Below, in pieces: positions 21,774-36,700 of a stretch of DNA of 64,000 nt. Numbering within the stretch: position 1 is the first letter of the stretch; each line of letters opens with the position of its first letter. The stretch spans positions 60,843 to 124,842 of the forward strand of contig JABVXV010000180.1 in the NCBI GenBank assembly GCA_013365325.1, given 5' to 3'. Position numbers and translations under genes: made by a program. The notes below the pieces were generated by a model, which saw only the letters and a program-made list of their open reading frames with translations, did no database searches and was not told where the DNA came from. Origin of the DNA: Dipetalonema caudispina. Taxonomy: Eukaryota > Nematoda > Chromadorea > Rhabditida > Onchocercidae.

Positions 21774-24700
21774 TTAATAATTTAAATTTGGCAATAATCG
21801 CCTCCAATTTCGAAAACGCTCCATAAGATTGCTCTTGAAATGCGTACATTTATTCGCTTGTTTCTGTAAGCAAAAAAAAAAAAAAAAAAGTGAAATGAAA
21901 GAAGGAGAAATTTTTTATTATGAAATTGAAAAAACAGAAATATATCATAAAAGATCCATTAAAAGTATCATTTGGAGTAAATTATTGATACATAATTAAT
22001 TAAATAGGCTATTTCAGTTATTATCATGAAAGTTTCAGTTAGGCTATGAAGTTTCAAATCAGACAATTTCAACTGTCATCAATTGCCAAACAAAATTAGC
22101 AATATTAGAGATAGTAACCTCATAGATGACCCCTATATACTTGTTATAAAAAGAATTACCTCATTAGTGCCACCCATCTGTTGCCGTCTTCGCCTTGAAT
22201 ATCTTCGAATGGCTGCCTTGAAATCATTTGATTCTTCGATCGTTTTCGTATCGGTGTTCTCTTTAGAAGGCTAAAAAGAAAAGTTATCTTCGGTAATTCT
22301 GTGAAAGGAATGAAAAGAAAAAATGAAAAAATTAAAACTTTCCTTTTAATCATTGGATTTGATCAAAGTATTACGAAAGACTGGGAAAATTCTCACAATG
22401 ATTCTTTTTTTTGTTTCTTAAAATCAGGAATTTCAATTTTTAAATTCAAAAAAGATCACATTATGAACAAACGAATTAAAAAACCCGAAATATGGATTTA
22501 AAATACACTAATAAATGATTTGTTAGATTGAATTTTTCGAAAAAATTTCTCTGAGACTTTCCTGAATAAAATTACATAAATTCGATTTCACAAAGCATAT
22601 GATTTCTTCCATTCTCTACCTTTCTTTTTTTTTTTGACTTAATAGTGAATAAATTTCTGAACTTTAGAATACAAATATTTTTCTCCTAAATTTTTTGAAA
22701 AATTGTTTTCAAACAAACTTTGATGCCATCAGAAAAATCAAACAGATCTGATTTTAGTGACTGTTTGATTTCAGCAATAAGACCGACCAAAAGATCATCA
22801 ACATCTAAATTCAACGCGACTGATATTTCATAATGCGCAAAGCCACAAGTCATTGACGCATTTTTTGCATCTAAAATTAAATGTTTTATTTCGAAAAACA
22901 TCCTGAAACTTCTTCTATTATGAAATCAAACAAATTAAAAAAAAGTACAAAAAGGAAGTAGTAATTCTTCAGTTTCTTTGTCAAAGAATAAAAAAAAATA
23001 TTTCAAATTACTATTGTTCAGGTTGCTTAATTAAATAAAAATTACTTACCTGTTTTACTAACAGCACGTTTACGTTCCAAATCAACTTTATTAGCAGCCA
23101 TAACAATAGGTTTATGTCGTGCTGATATTGATTCACGTAAACAATCAACAACATTCATAACTTCTTTGAAGGAACTTTTTGAATCAATACTATATACTAG
23201 TAAGTATATATCTGCTTTACTATCTAACCAAGAATTATCCTAAACAGTAACAAATAAATCAATTAATAAGATATCAGTGAATAAACAAATGATAATATGA
23301 TTCTATCTATCAATTTGTTTCTTAAATTATGACGATTGATATTGATTCGATTAAATCAAATTTAATGTAATCTCTTTTATTCGGCTTATATGAATTTAAT
23401 TTGTGTTATCACTTATGCATACTTGAAATGATACAATGGGCAGGAATATTATTAGTTTGTTACTAAATAACTTACATTATGTGGATCAACTTCATGGAAT
23501 GTTAATTCACTTTCCTTATCACCGATTATAATTGATACTGTGTTATCAATTTGTTCTGAAAAATACCTTTTCCCTTTTATAAATCATAATTAAAACAATG
23601 GCTAAAAATAAGATTTTTTGAATTTCATTTAAATAGTCAAAGAATATGTGAAACTTCCAGCAAAAAAAAGCCAATATGGCTATAATATGATATATTATGA
23701 TTTCACCAAATAAATTAGTAAATTTACGAAAAATCAAAAATAACTTAAAATCATACCTATATCAGTAGCATAGGTATTTCGATAATCCGAAGTCATAAAT
23801 TGTCCAATTAGAGAAGTTTTTCCTACATGTGTTGATCCAAGTACATATATCTATAATTTTCGAATATCTCATCAAATATTTAAACATGACCTATGCATTA
23901 ATAGATGATAGCTTTATCAGTGCTAACATTTGATATGGAAATGATATCATGAGGAAAAAAATTGGAGAAAAGTAAAGCTAACTTAAACATACTTAATCAT
24001 AAATAGTAAATTAGAAAGGTCAGTGTCATGTGAACTTGACTACATGAACTTACTTCATAAGAAGCGGTACTGGTTGATGGCTGATTATTTTCATCCTTTT
24101 CACCATTATTAGCATGCATAATGCTATCATCAGACGCTGATGGTGAACTGTTTGATTCATTCAATAAAATAGATCGATCTGTATTTAGTGATTCTAAAAA
24201 TTTCTCCGATTAAAACATAACAAATTATTGTACCGAAATTTTCTATTTAACTAAACTTACTAAATAATAATAATGCCTTTTCCCAAAAAAAAAAAAAAAA
24301 AAAAAAAAATTAAAAAAAGCAAATTTCATATGCTCATTAAATTCTACAAAAATTCATAATTTGAAAAAGAAGAAAATATTTTGATCATTTATATTATCTT
24401 ATCTATTTATCTGATTATTGTATTATAATATTATCAAATTTTGAAAGTTTATTTAAGCTTAATTTTTTCGTTTTACTAAAATCATACAATAATATAAAAA
24501 ATATATGTATTTCATGCTTAAAATGTTCAAATTTACCTCGTTTACGATTAGGTGGACTTTTGAGACGAAATGAATCACCTCGGCTAACAACAGTACCCTT
24601 TTCATCAATGTTAAATTCCCGCACCCGAGTATAATCATCGAAATCTATCAAATTAAGGAAACGCTCTTCGATCGTGCTTGCTCTTGGTTTTGGCCAGACA

Positions 24701-27700
24701 TCTGTTCGTGCTATATCTAACGGACGATGTCTACAAAAAAAAAAAATAACAAAATACGATACGATATATCAGGAAAAACAATTCATTTTTCAAACAAATA
24801 TTAAATAGTGTTTGCTTTTTAGCATTTATGCAATTCCGGAAACCTGATTGGTACATGCGTTGTCTTAGACAAATCTAACCGGAGGAAAATTAGGAATAGA
24901 AAAGGGGATATTTAGTAATCGTTGTTAGAAATTGTCACTGATAAAGGTTTGGGGACTTTCGTGAAAATTGGAATTCCAAATTTGATTAAAAAAAGTGCCA
25001 ATATAAAGGAAATTTTAAAAAAAATTCAAAAATCAAATAATTCGCAGTTTATTATAATTGAAGTAATTTAGAATTTATTATAATTAAGTTTTGTTCTTCC
25101 CTTTTTTCTTTTCATCCTGTTTTATATCTTAAAATATGATATTTTGCAAAGTCGAACGATTATTTTATAAAATTTTAACAGATCACGTCCATTCAAACTT
25201 ATTTTTCACTTTGCCAGACGCATATTTCAACTGCAAAACAACAAGCAAACAATCATATTATGTAACCGAAGATTAATTTCGTTGGAAAAAAAAAAAAAGA
25301 ATGAGAAGAGAAAAAAGTGAACAGAATTTGCAGGAAATTTGAGAATTCCTAACATCTGTCAGACTGATGAAATATTATTTTAAGCTAATCAGCAAAAGGA
25401 AAATTTCTGTCCTTCAAAATTTCACTTGATCATTTGAATTAAATTAAATTATTGTAAACGGAGGAGGAATAAAACATTACGGACTAAATTGAAATTGAAA
25501 TTATATTACAAATGACAAAAGTGTACAGCTTCTTCTATTTCAATTGCTTCTATCAGGTGGCACTAAATTGCTGTTTAATCTTATTCTATCAATTGATAAA
25601 ATGATTATCAGATGATGTGAAAAGCATTAAGGTATAACAATAAGATGGGAGAAGGGTGGGGAAGATTAGCTTGAAATATAGTGAAGCTGATTCGTTAGAT
25701 CAAAAGCAACATCATTAATTATCGCAGAGTTAAGTTGGCTTCTTTCATTGATTTCCGAAAATTTCGTTTCTTTAATTGATTTTCGAAAATTTTACTTCTT
25801 TAATTTATTTCTAAAAATTTAAAAACAAAAAGGAAAAGGAAACTCTTATTCAGCTAATCACAATAATCACTGATTTTGACAGATTGATTTTTTTTTTTGC
25901 CATTTAGGAACAAAATCGAATTGTCTGCATTAACAATTTGGAAGAAAAAATATTTTCGAGGACAAATAAAATGAAACTTATGGGACAATATTTCAAGTTT
26001 ATATGTAACAAGTGTAATTCTAAAGTTCACTCCTAATTTCAAATAAGCTGTATGATATCAAACGAATTTATGCTCAAAAAATAGTAATATTTACTAATTA
26101 TGCGCTTTTTATATAAATTTCACAATGATCAAAATTTTAATCCAAATATTACTAACACATCAAGCGGTCAACAATTTAAAAGTGGTTAATAGGACTTTAC
26201 TGATATAGAATGCTTGACATAACTATAAAACTTAATTACTTCTTTAATTTATAACTCGTTTTATGTATATGGGTAATACATATGTACCTTTACTTAGGTT
26301 ATAAATTTTAACTTATCTATAATAATTTTCTATCCTGTATCAATATTTAAATATGAATAAATGAAATAATTGAACCTTAGATGAAAAGTGGAATACCGGA
26401 AAATATTTGGCGTTGAGCGTCTTCTTTCTCGAGCTTGCTGCGCTGTATCATCAAATGGAAGACGTTTGAAGCGTGCTGATGGTTGTGGTCGATGTCTGAA
26501 TGATTGTGAACGTAACGGTTGATTCATGCTCACAATCGGTTTACTGAAATTTGCATTGAAAATAAGTTATATACTAAAGCATTACGCGTTTTTTTTTTTT
26601 TGTTTATAATCCAAAGCGTGAATTATAATATTTTGATTTTTATATTAAAATTTAAATTATACACAACAAATTTTTAATTAAATGAAATATTATATTATTA
26701 TTGCATTAGGAAAGAAAAATTTTTGAAATAGAAAGAACGAGAAAAAATATTGGTATCGGCTTATTCATTATCAGTCAAATAAGAATATATGTTAAACGAT
26801 GGATGGTATATTCACTAATATCAAATCAGTCGAAAAGTGTTAATTTGTATTATTAGAGCAAGAAATTTAACAATCTATACAGTTTAGCATTGAAATTTCA
26901 GAAAATTCAAAAGTCGAATTATAGTAATTTTTATACATAATATATAATATAACTATAAGAGTAAATCACAGATTTCAATTACTGTATTAGTTATATACAG
27001 AAAATTTATATAACATATTTTAAATTCATTTTAAATGGTGAATTGTAACAGAAATTTTTGTGCAGAATAAATTCACAAATTACAAAAAATGTCTTAATTT
27101 TTCTTTACCATTATATGTAGTTGAAATAAAATGTCTGAAGTAAATTTTTCAAATTGATCAATCAATAATTTGCTCAAAATTGTCCTTTTTCTTCTAGCTA
27201 ATTGGCACCCAGTTACTTTAGTAGTGAGAATTAAATTTAAAAGCAATAAACATTGCCTTTTTCATAAAAATTCTTCCTTGCTTTCTTTTTCTTCTCTTTT
27301 TCATAATTTTAAATATATGCCTAAAAATTTTCATATTATTTTTTATTGGAAAATAAATTGCAAATTCATGAAGTTTTTTTAGAAGATGCTTATAAGTAAT
27401 CCAATGTAATCACCATGAACAAGCAATAACATTTAGAAAATTCCAACTTCATTAAATTACATCTCCCTTTTTTTTCCCCACTTTTTTGAAGAGAGAAAAA
27501 AAAAAAATTGTGCTTAGTAGAAGGATAAATGATATACTTAAATCGATCATAGCTCAAAAGTAATTCACAAGAGAGACATTTACATTGAAGTATTGAAAAA
27601 TTTGCTAAAATGGAAATTTCTTTTTGTATCCATGATTTTTGTTGAAATATTTAGCTGAAGTGATGTTTGATGCTTTCAAAAAAAAAATCGATAATGATGA

Positions 27701-30700
27701 TTTTAGTATGTTATAGCAATTTTAAAATCTAAATTTTTTTTCAGATTTCGAGAAATGCAATTTATTAAATATTACATAATACATTTTAAACGCAAACTTC
27801 AACTTTTTTGATTTATTTATTCATCAGGTGATGCTTTTTTTGAATACGAAAACTGAAATTTTTGATTTTATGAATCAAATAAAAGGGAAACAAAGCGATA
27901 ATCTCAAGGACTAAAATGACTTGCAGCTGTTAATAGCAAAAAAAAATTCATAAATTCGATTGGTTAAAATGTATAACTAACACATATTTCTTTTTGTATG
28001 ATTTCACATCAATATTATACACATATTATTAGTTAATTTCACAATCATATATTTGAAAACTGAACGATAATCAATTACTGATATCTATTTGCGCTCAAAT
28101 ATTACAATGTTCATTTACATTGAAAAATCCTTAATTATCATTTTAGCTGTGAAAAAAAATGCTATTTCGATATGCCAAAAAATACCAAAAAAAAAAAAAG
28201 AAAAATGAAAAATTTTGTTCCAAAAGTAAATATTCAAAAAAAAAAAAAAAAAACTTAAATATATAAAAAATGGGCAAAAACAAACATGTCAATCATACTT
28301 TAAAACATATCCATTTAGTAAATAAATTTTTTTTTTAATTAATGTCAAATATTGCAAACACTGGAGAATAACTGAATTTGATGAAGAAAGGCAAACAATA
28401 ACAATAAGAGAAATTTGGATGATAAGATGACAAATATTATCAAATAATTACCATATCAATGGTTTTCTAAAGATTGAAATGAAAATTTCTAAATTTGCCT
28501 TCTAATTATAACAGATAATTAATTGCTAGTGATTATTTAATAAAGGATGAAAGAAGATTTGGCTAAAATAATGAACAAATGGAAAATATAACTTCTAAAT
28601 ATTTGAATATCAATTGATAACGAAAATGTAATCGATAAAAGATAATATATTATGTTGATTTAAAATTTAAAAAAAATAATTTCGAATGTAAACAATATTA
28701 GCAATTGCTAATAGCAATAGATTTTGTTGAAATAGATAAATATTATAGGTTAATGTGACACTACCGATTAGTATTGAAGATGATAAGGTAAATGATAATG
28801 CAATCTTGTCGGAGGAATTGAACAAATGAAAAATTATACGTGCAGCAGGCGTCGAATGACGTAAGCATGCTATACTTAGATATAAATAATCACCGCTGAT
28901 TTTTCGCAAATCTATCGATCATATTGATGAAATACGAATAGTCACCTGTTCATTTGTAAACAGATTCATCGCATTGATTATCTCTCTATTATCATTTATT
29001 ACAGTATATAATAAATTTAAAACAGTAATTGTAATAATTATACAAACATAAATTTGCATCAATAATCTTAAAACATATATCAATAAGTTATAATGTAGAA
29101 GTTTTAGCAAAATAAAAAATTATAAAAAAATTTTTTTTCCTTTTTTTTTTTTTTGCAACTTTTCATAGTTCAATAATATTTGTAGATCGAGTTTTTACAT
29201 ACATAATATTCAAACATCAAACTTATTGATTAAAAGATGGCAAAATATAAACATTTAAGAATAAATGAATGTATTATTAAAAGTGATGAAAAAAATTTTT
29301 TTTTTCGAATGAATTTAATACTCCAATAATATTTATAAAAAGATTTGAAGATTTTTGCTTTAACATAGAAATAATTTAACATTTGATGAAACTTTTTAGC
29401 CAAAATATTTTGTTGAATAATATTTGAAAGTTCAGAAAAAAAAAAAAAAAAAAAAGAATAGGAAAAAATAGATATATAATGTTAAACGAATGATAATAAG
29501 CAACGATTTGTTGTGATTCATGGATGAATTATTCTGAAAACAGCCTATAAAAGAAAACTTGTTTATTTGCATCGATTTTGTTGAGGCTTAAAATGAATGG
29601 GCCTCATTTGCAACAAGATTTAAAGCTTTTTGTTGAATAGACTTTGTATTCTTAAAATAAAAGAAGAGAAATCACTGATGTGCAGTTAGAGAAAGTGAAA
29701 TTTTATAAAATTTAAATGATATGCAACATTAATCGTCAGTAAATATTTATATGACTTGAAAATTAGATTTCAAAATTACGTATTCATATATAATAAATTT
29801 TGTAATGGCGAAAAATTTGAAAAATTTTCTAAATGAATTTTCTTTTTTCTTTTTTTAAAATTCAACTTTTCGTAATTAGTAGTACTCATAATTGCTATTT
29901 TCGTTTAATTTCTCATTTTTTTTTGTCTTTGTGGAAAGCAAATTATTCGTTTTCAGAAGAGGAAAATGTAAATACTCATTATTTTATGTAATTAAATCAT
30001 TTTCAATTTCCTTTTTTTTCTGTTTTCAGTTTCAATTGATATGTAAGAAAAAAGTTTTGGATGACAATTTATTTATAAAATTTTCTTATAAAATGCAATT
30101 AAATGCATTAATTTTCTCACGAAACTTTGTTAAACAATTTGTTTTGAGATAAATTTCATAAGTATCATTTAAGATTGCTGAAGATTACTAAATGATATCA
30201 ACGTATCGTTGCTCATTTCAAACAAAAATAATTTGATCCCATTGAAGCAATGAATGATATCATTAATGCAAAATAGCATAAACATTTGTCAAAATTAATA
30301 AATTTTTTAATCACATATTGTAAGATATTTCAAATTTTTGTCACTAATAGTAGAAAAGAAGAAATAAGATTATGAAAAAGAAAGAATAAAATTTGATCCA
30401 AAAATTCATAAAAAAAAAAGTGAATTAAGTCAAACCATTCATGCCAATTTTTTAAGTATTATTTCATAAACATTCAATTTTCAAAACGTCAGTAAAAAAT
30501 GCAATAGAAATGCGATTGTCAGTTAAACTTGTCTTGTCGGTTTTAACAAAAAAAAAAAAAAAAAATACATCTGTCTGCTATTTTTAGTGTAAAAAGGTGA
30601 AAAATTTATTGATAGAAAAATACAACTTGTAATAGCATTAAATACTAAATAATTAGAAAAAAAATGATTGAAATATCATTTGAAACTAATGAATGATTTC

Positions 30701-33700
30701 CCGATACTAGGGATTAATCAATCAAATTTTATGTTTACTTTCTAATTCATATAATTTAAAAAATGTTTCACTTAGATAAAAGAAATATGAAATAACTATT
30801 GCTAAGTATCATCCGTTATGCGTGTATGTTTTTGATTATTTCTACAAATATTTGCAGAATTTTGAAATTTTAAAAAGTTTAAATTAGAAAAAATCAAACA
30901 AAACAAACTGTGCATGACTTTTAGCATTATGCTAGTGAGAAAGCTTTATGATTCAATGGATAAAATACAAATTTGAAATTAGACACAAAGCTAGCATAAC
31001 CCTTGACATTATACTAACGACAAAGTTTTATGCTTCAAATAAGACAAACATATGGATAGGAAATAAAAGTTTACCATTGGAAAGAACAGTTTGCTAAAAT
31101 ACTCTTACCATTTAATTTTCAATGTAACAGAGTCTTTCGTAATTTCATTTTTACCATCTCCGCCAAACAAACAATTGGTTGTTTAAAATAATAAATTTCC
31201 TTTTTTTTAAAAATAAAATATACAAATGAATCGTTTCTTATTTGTTTTTTCAACTTTAAACGATCTCTCTTCAGTCTTTCTCCTCTTATTTCCCTCCCAT
31301 ACGTCATTTTTAACTAATTGAAATTTTCAAAATAATATCAATCAGTAAATTCATTAGTGATACTGTTTAATCATTTGGTATAAGAAGGAATGTAATTCCT
31401 AAAATATTACGAATTATTTTCCAGATTAATTTCCGCTTTAATTTAATTTTTACTTCTGAGAGATCTGGAGAAATTTGTTGTTTCTACCCTATTCCACTAT
31501 TATGAATAATGGTAATCAATTAAGAAAATACGAGACAATTGTAGTCAATGACGAAAATACATGAGAATTTGCATATTGCAATTAACAACGTAAGTACAAG
31601 AAAATTGTGCTAATGTAATTAGTGACGAATGAGAATTTGCATACTGCAATTAACAACGAAAGCACAAGAGAATTGTACTAATGTAATTAATGACGAAAAT
31701 ACATGAGAATTTACGAAAACATTTTCAATGAATAGATTAGTGCTTACTGTTATGCTAACAGCTAACATCATTAGAAAACATGTTTCTGATAAAAACTGAT
31801 TAATTTAATAAAATTTTCAAAATTACTGTCATATCAAATTTTAATAGCCTATATTAAATTTGATTAATGGGAAATATGGAGCTTTAAGAAGCTGCAAATC
31901 TGTCATTAGTTGCTTGTTAGTGATTTTAGTGAATTATTTAATAATTTCAAAAATTTGAACGTAGTATTTTCAAGACAAAAAAAAATAATGTTAATACAAC
32001 AATATTTAGTCATATTAAAATAAATTTCAGTGATGATACCAATAAATCAATAATTTGATTTATAAACAGTTAGAAAGAACAATTGCCTCATTTGTATTAA
32101 ATTTTAAAAGGATCATATCAAATCTCTGATCGGATATTAGATATATTTGATGAAGATTTGAAATAATTGAATTTTTTTTTCGAAAAAAAAACTGAATTTC
32201 ATAAAGTAATAAGGTACCAAATTATAAAAGATAGCATTTTTTTAATTCAATTTCAAATGATTTTGTGTATGTGATCAACTTAATAATAAAACTACAGTGG
32301 CAAGAATGTTTTCAAGTAGTTATAGTCATTATATAAAGCTTGATTGAACTACGGTTTGAATTATTAGTATTATTCAAAATTACAATTAACTAATCCAGAA
32401 TAGAAGTAGCAAAATATTTTAAATTGATTTGAAAGAAAAATGAAAACTTTTTTCAGAAAGAAACAAAAAGAAGGTTGTTGCTGTTATTTGAATAGCGAAA
32501 ATAAATTATCTTCAAATGATTGTAGAGAAAGTAACGATTGAAGAATAAATTTACAATATTTTTTTTGCTTTTATATTTTCAATTATATTTCAACTCAGTT
32601 TTTATAGGTTGAAATATAATTGAAATTCATAAATTTAACAAGATTTTTATACATTTATTGTCGAAAACTTGTGTGAGAAGCAAAATTAATCCATTTCAAC
32701 CGATTATGATTAACAAATTACTCTTCACAAAGTCTATCCTAATTTTTTCTTCTAAACGAAAGAAATTCGTTAAAACATTAAAATTACTAAAAAAGCTAAA
32801 AAAAACTTAAAAACGGATCAAAAAACAAAATGGATGGAATGGATCAAATAACGAAATGACCCGAATGAATTAAAAAAATTAAAAATAGATGAAATAGAAT
32901 ACAAATAGAACGATAATCTTTCGTTTAGAAATGTATTAAATTTCAATAGCCTACAACTGATTAAACAAATATAGTTATCATTTTTTTAATCATATAATGT
33001 GACAATATGCAATATTTGATATTATTGATATTTGTAGTAATAATACTTACTTTTACTTGAAATTAAACAATTCTTAAAGGATGAATAATGACTAAATAGT
33101 TTGTACAAATAGCTAAACCATCCATTTTTTTTTTCATCGATGATTAGTTTATTTATTGAAGAGATGATTGGTAAAGTATTGATTAGATCACAAAAAGCAT
33201 TAACGTCGAAAAGTGGTTTCATCAAAGAAAGTTGCCGACATTCAATTCTTCTTCCATATTACTCTATCCACCTTCTTACTTCCAATTTTCTCCCTCACTC
33301 AATAATCTCGATCTTCAATTTCCATTTCAATTTCTATTTCGATTTATTCTCGAAAAAAATGAGACAAAGGGAAGCAACGATCAGTATGTACTACTTTACC
33401 TCAATAAAATTTCTTCTGCCTAAGAAACAGTTTTTAATCTTTCATCCTTTTATCTTAGGTAATTAAGAAGTGATTTATGATGAGCAAGAAGTTAATTGCA
33501 CACACATACACACTGATGGAGTAAATTAGTTAACAATGAAATATCAATTAAACAATTAATACAAATTAATTACCACAGCAAATTTGACGATTATTTGAAA
33601 AATCTCACTGTAAATGATTGAACAAAAAGGTATAAGAATTGAAAAATGAAAAATAGATAATATTGTGATTTAGTAATCAATTTGTTTTGCATTATTCTTG

Positions 33701-36700
33701 GTTGTAAAAAAATTGAAATCAATAAGTTAAATTTAAATTAGTCAATTAAATTTGATGGAATTCAATTTTTTGTTCCAAAGGGATTGTGAGAAGTAGTAAA
33801 ATTTATTGATGTACACTAATAAATGCAAGTAATAGTTAACGCTAATAATATAATACAATAACTTTTTATTTATTTTATAAAAATTGTTGTGTGATGGATA
33901 AAAAAGAAAAAAGAAATCAAATATCAACAGATTAATTTTGCTTAACATAGCAAACAATAATAGAATGGAGGAATAATTGAAATGGAAAAATTCAATTTCT
34001 TAACTTTAAATGATATAAAATCCAATTAAATTCATTTCAATTATTAAATACATACTACAACACATCGAATGTTTTTTGCATATACTCGTTGTTTTATCTG
34101 CAACTTGAAAAAAAAAAAATTCATTTCAAATATTAAAATTCACTCATGCTAAATAAACTGAAAAATGAGCCATTTATTCATATTAACTATATTAAGCCAC
34201 AATTGACAATGTTCAAATTCTTTGAAACTTTAAAATGGATATAAAATGAAAAATTTCCAACTTTAAATATGAAGACAATGATTCATCAAATATAAATAAC
34301 TATTATTCATCTGTGATTCAAATTTTATAACATTAGCAACTCCATTTTTAAAAAAAAGAAATTTAAAAAAAAAATGGTAAGTGCTAAATATTCAAATGAT
34401 TGCTATACTACCATCAATAGGTAATCCAATCATGAATGTTTTGCCGGTTTGATATCAGTTATCAAGTTATTATTTTACTTGTCAATGGGAAGCTTTTTAC
34501 AATTTTGACTATTTCGTCATTTCTTACTTATGCAATAAGTTCCTTGCTTTATATATTCTAATTAATTTAATTAAATTATTTAATTCAGTTTAATGACTCT
34601 TAATGGTTCACTATAGTAATAAAAATATTGTGATCAACTTATGAGACTATTAATAGCTACATTTCATAATTAATCAATTATTTTAGACTGCTATCATTTA
34701 AATTTCACATTTAGAACTTCCCTTCATTTAAATTAACACAGAAAATAAGCAACCATCAAATTTCGTAGTCTCAATGCAAACAGTTTTAGAATTTCGAAAT
34801 CTTAGTTCAAGCATTCTTGAAGTTTCAAAATTTCGAAATAAGCAACGTATAAATTTTCTGGACATTTGCTATAGAAAATTTCACATTAATTAAAGGAAAT
34901 TTTAACGAAGTTTTTTTTTTAATGTTTAATGTGATAAAATTAAAAAAAAAAAAATTGAAAAAAGATAAGGAAAAGGAGGAATCAATCGATCGATTAGTTA
35001 CATCATATAATACTTTCATTCACTGTCATCCACTAATATTTTTAAACTCAAAATATCTTAACAAATCGTTGCACTTTTTTTATCTGCTATTTTTTTTTTT
35101 TTTTTCTACAAAAATTTGTGAAAATACTACGAATAAATTCTAAAATACTAAAAGTAATTAAACAAATGGCTTAGTTAGTAGCAACAAAAATACTTGCATG
35201 GCATGAACAAACTGGTACGTTTCAATAAAATATACGAAATGTTCAAATTCTTTTTTTTTTTTTTTTTTGTTTTTGCAAAATCAGTCGTTACTATAAAAAA
35301 AAAAGTTTTTTCGACTTTTTTTTTTTCTGAAATGATTTTATTCTGAAAAAAAAGTAGCATATAATTTGTTTTGATATTGCCAAAATTGTAAAAAAATACG
35401 TTTAATTCATAAAAAAAAAAAAAACCATATACATATGTAATTTTTTCACGAATTTAACATATTTTATATTTTTCCATTTTTTCACACTTCTTTTTTTATG
35501 TTTGAATTCAACACAAAAAAAATGGAAAATTTTCCGATTTTATGCAATTTTCATGAACAATGACAAAGTTTCAAAAACGTTGTAAAAATACGTCATTGCT
35601 GTAAAAGATTAAACATGAATCCATGGAAAAATGGTGGCGGAAAAAACAATATGTGGAAAATTTTGTAACGTTATTTTACTTGTTTAAAAAAAGAAATCCA
35701 AATTATTTCAAAAAAATCAAAATCTAATAATGAAAATACTTACACAGCAATATGTGGCGTAGAGTTATGACTTCGCGGTTGATCCAATCTCGCTTCATAA
35801 GATGGCATTCTTCGGCTGCTTGAATGAACGGTTGTGCTAATTGGCGAATTGTCGTCGTACAATTGCGCCCCTTGATTCTATATCATTTTGAAAATTAATT
35901 TTTGAATTAATTTCTTTGCCAAAGGTGAATGAAAAAAAATAAATGTTACACTTTTTTTTTTACCAATCAATAACTGATTAATTAATTGAGAGAAAAAAGG
36001 AAAAATGAAACTGTCAAAATTTAATGTTTAAAAAATAATGTTTAAAAGAAAACAAGTTAAATGAGTTTTTTTTTTTTTTTTTTTTTTTAAATGCTCAAAA
36101 TTTTGAGTAAATAAATATGTTATTTTATCGTTGTTATTAAAAAGAATATTGCGATTTTTCCATTCTGATAAATTTTCATTGTACTTATTACCATTTATCA
36201 GTTTTTGGAAAAAAAATGTACTGCAAAAATTTTCAATTATATTAATATCTTTAAATTCCATCCTTCCGCTTTGCCGACAGTAACACTCCTTCCTTCTTTC
36301 TGTAATTCAAATTATTTATACTCTGAGCTTCATTCTCTTTGTTATTTCTAATAAACGCGCACCTTGAAGGATGATGTCAATCTCTTCAAATGTCAGTTGA
36401 ATTTTAATATTTTTGAAGGAAATGAAGAACTTTTGAACAGTTATTAAAATGACTTTCCCATCTGTCATTGTAAAAGTGTATTTGTCCGAAGGCTTTAAAA
36501 AAAAAAAAAAAAGATAAGAAGTTTTCATGTAAATATATCCATTGAATTTTTAGCAATGAAAAGTATTCAGGCATGAATTTGAAATTATAAATTACATTAA
36601 ATTCCTACTAATATAATAATATTTGTAAGGTAAAAAAGTTTTGTTACATTAAATAAACTTCAAGATTGTAGTGCAAAAGTTGGCGATTGTGTTTTTTTAA

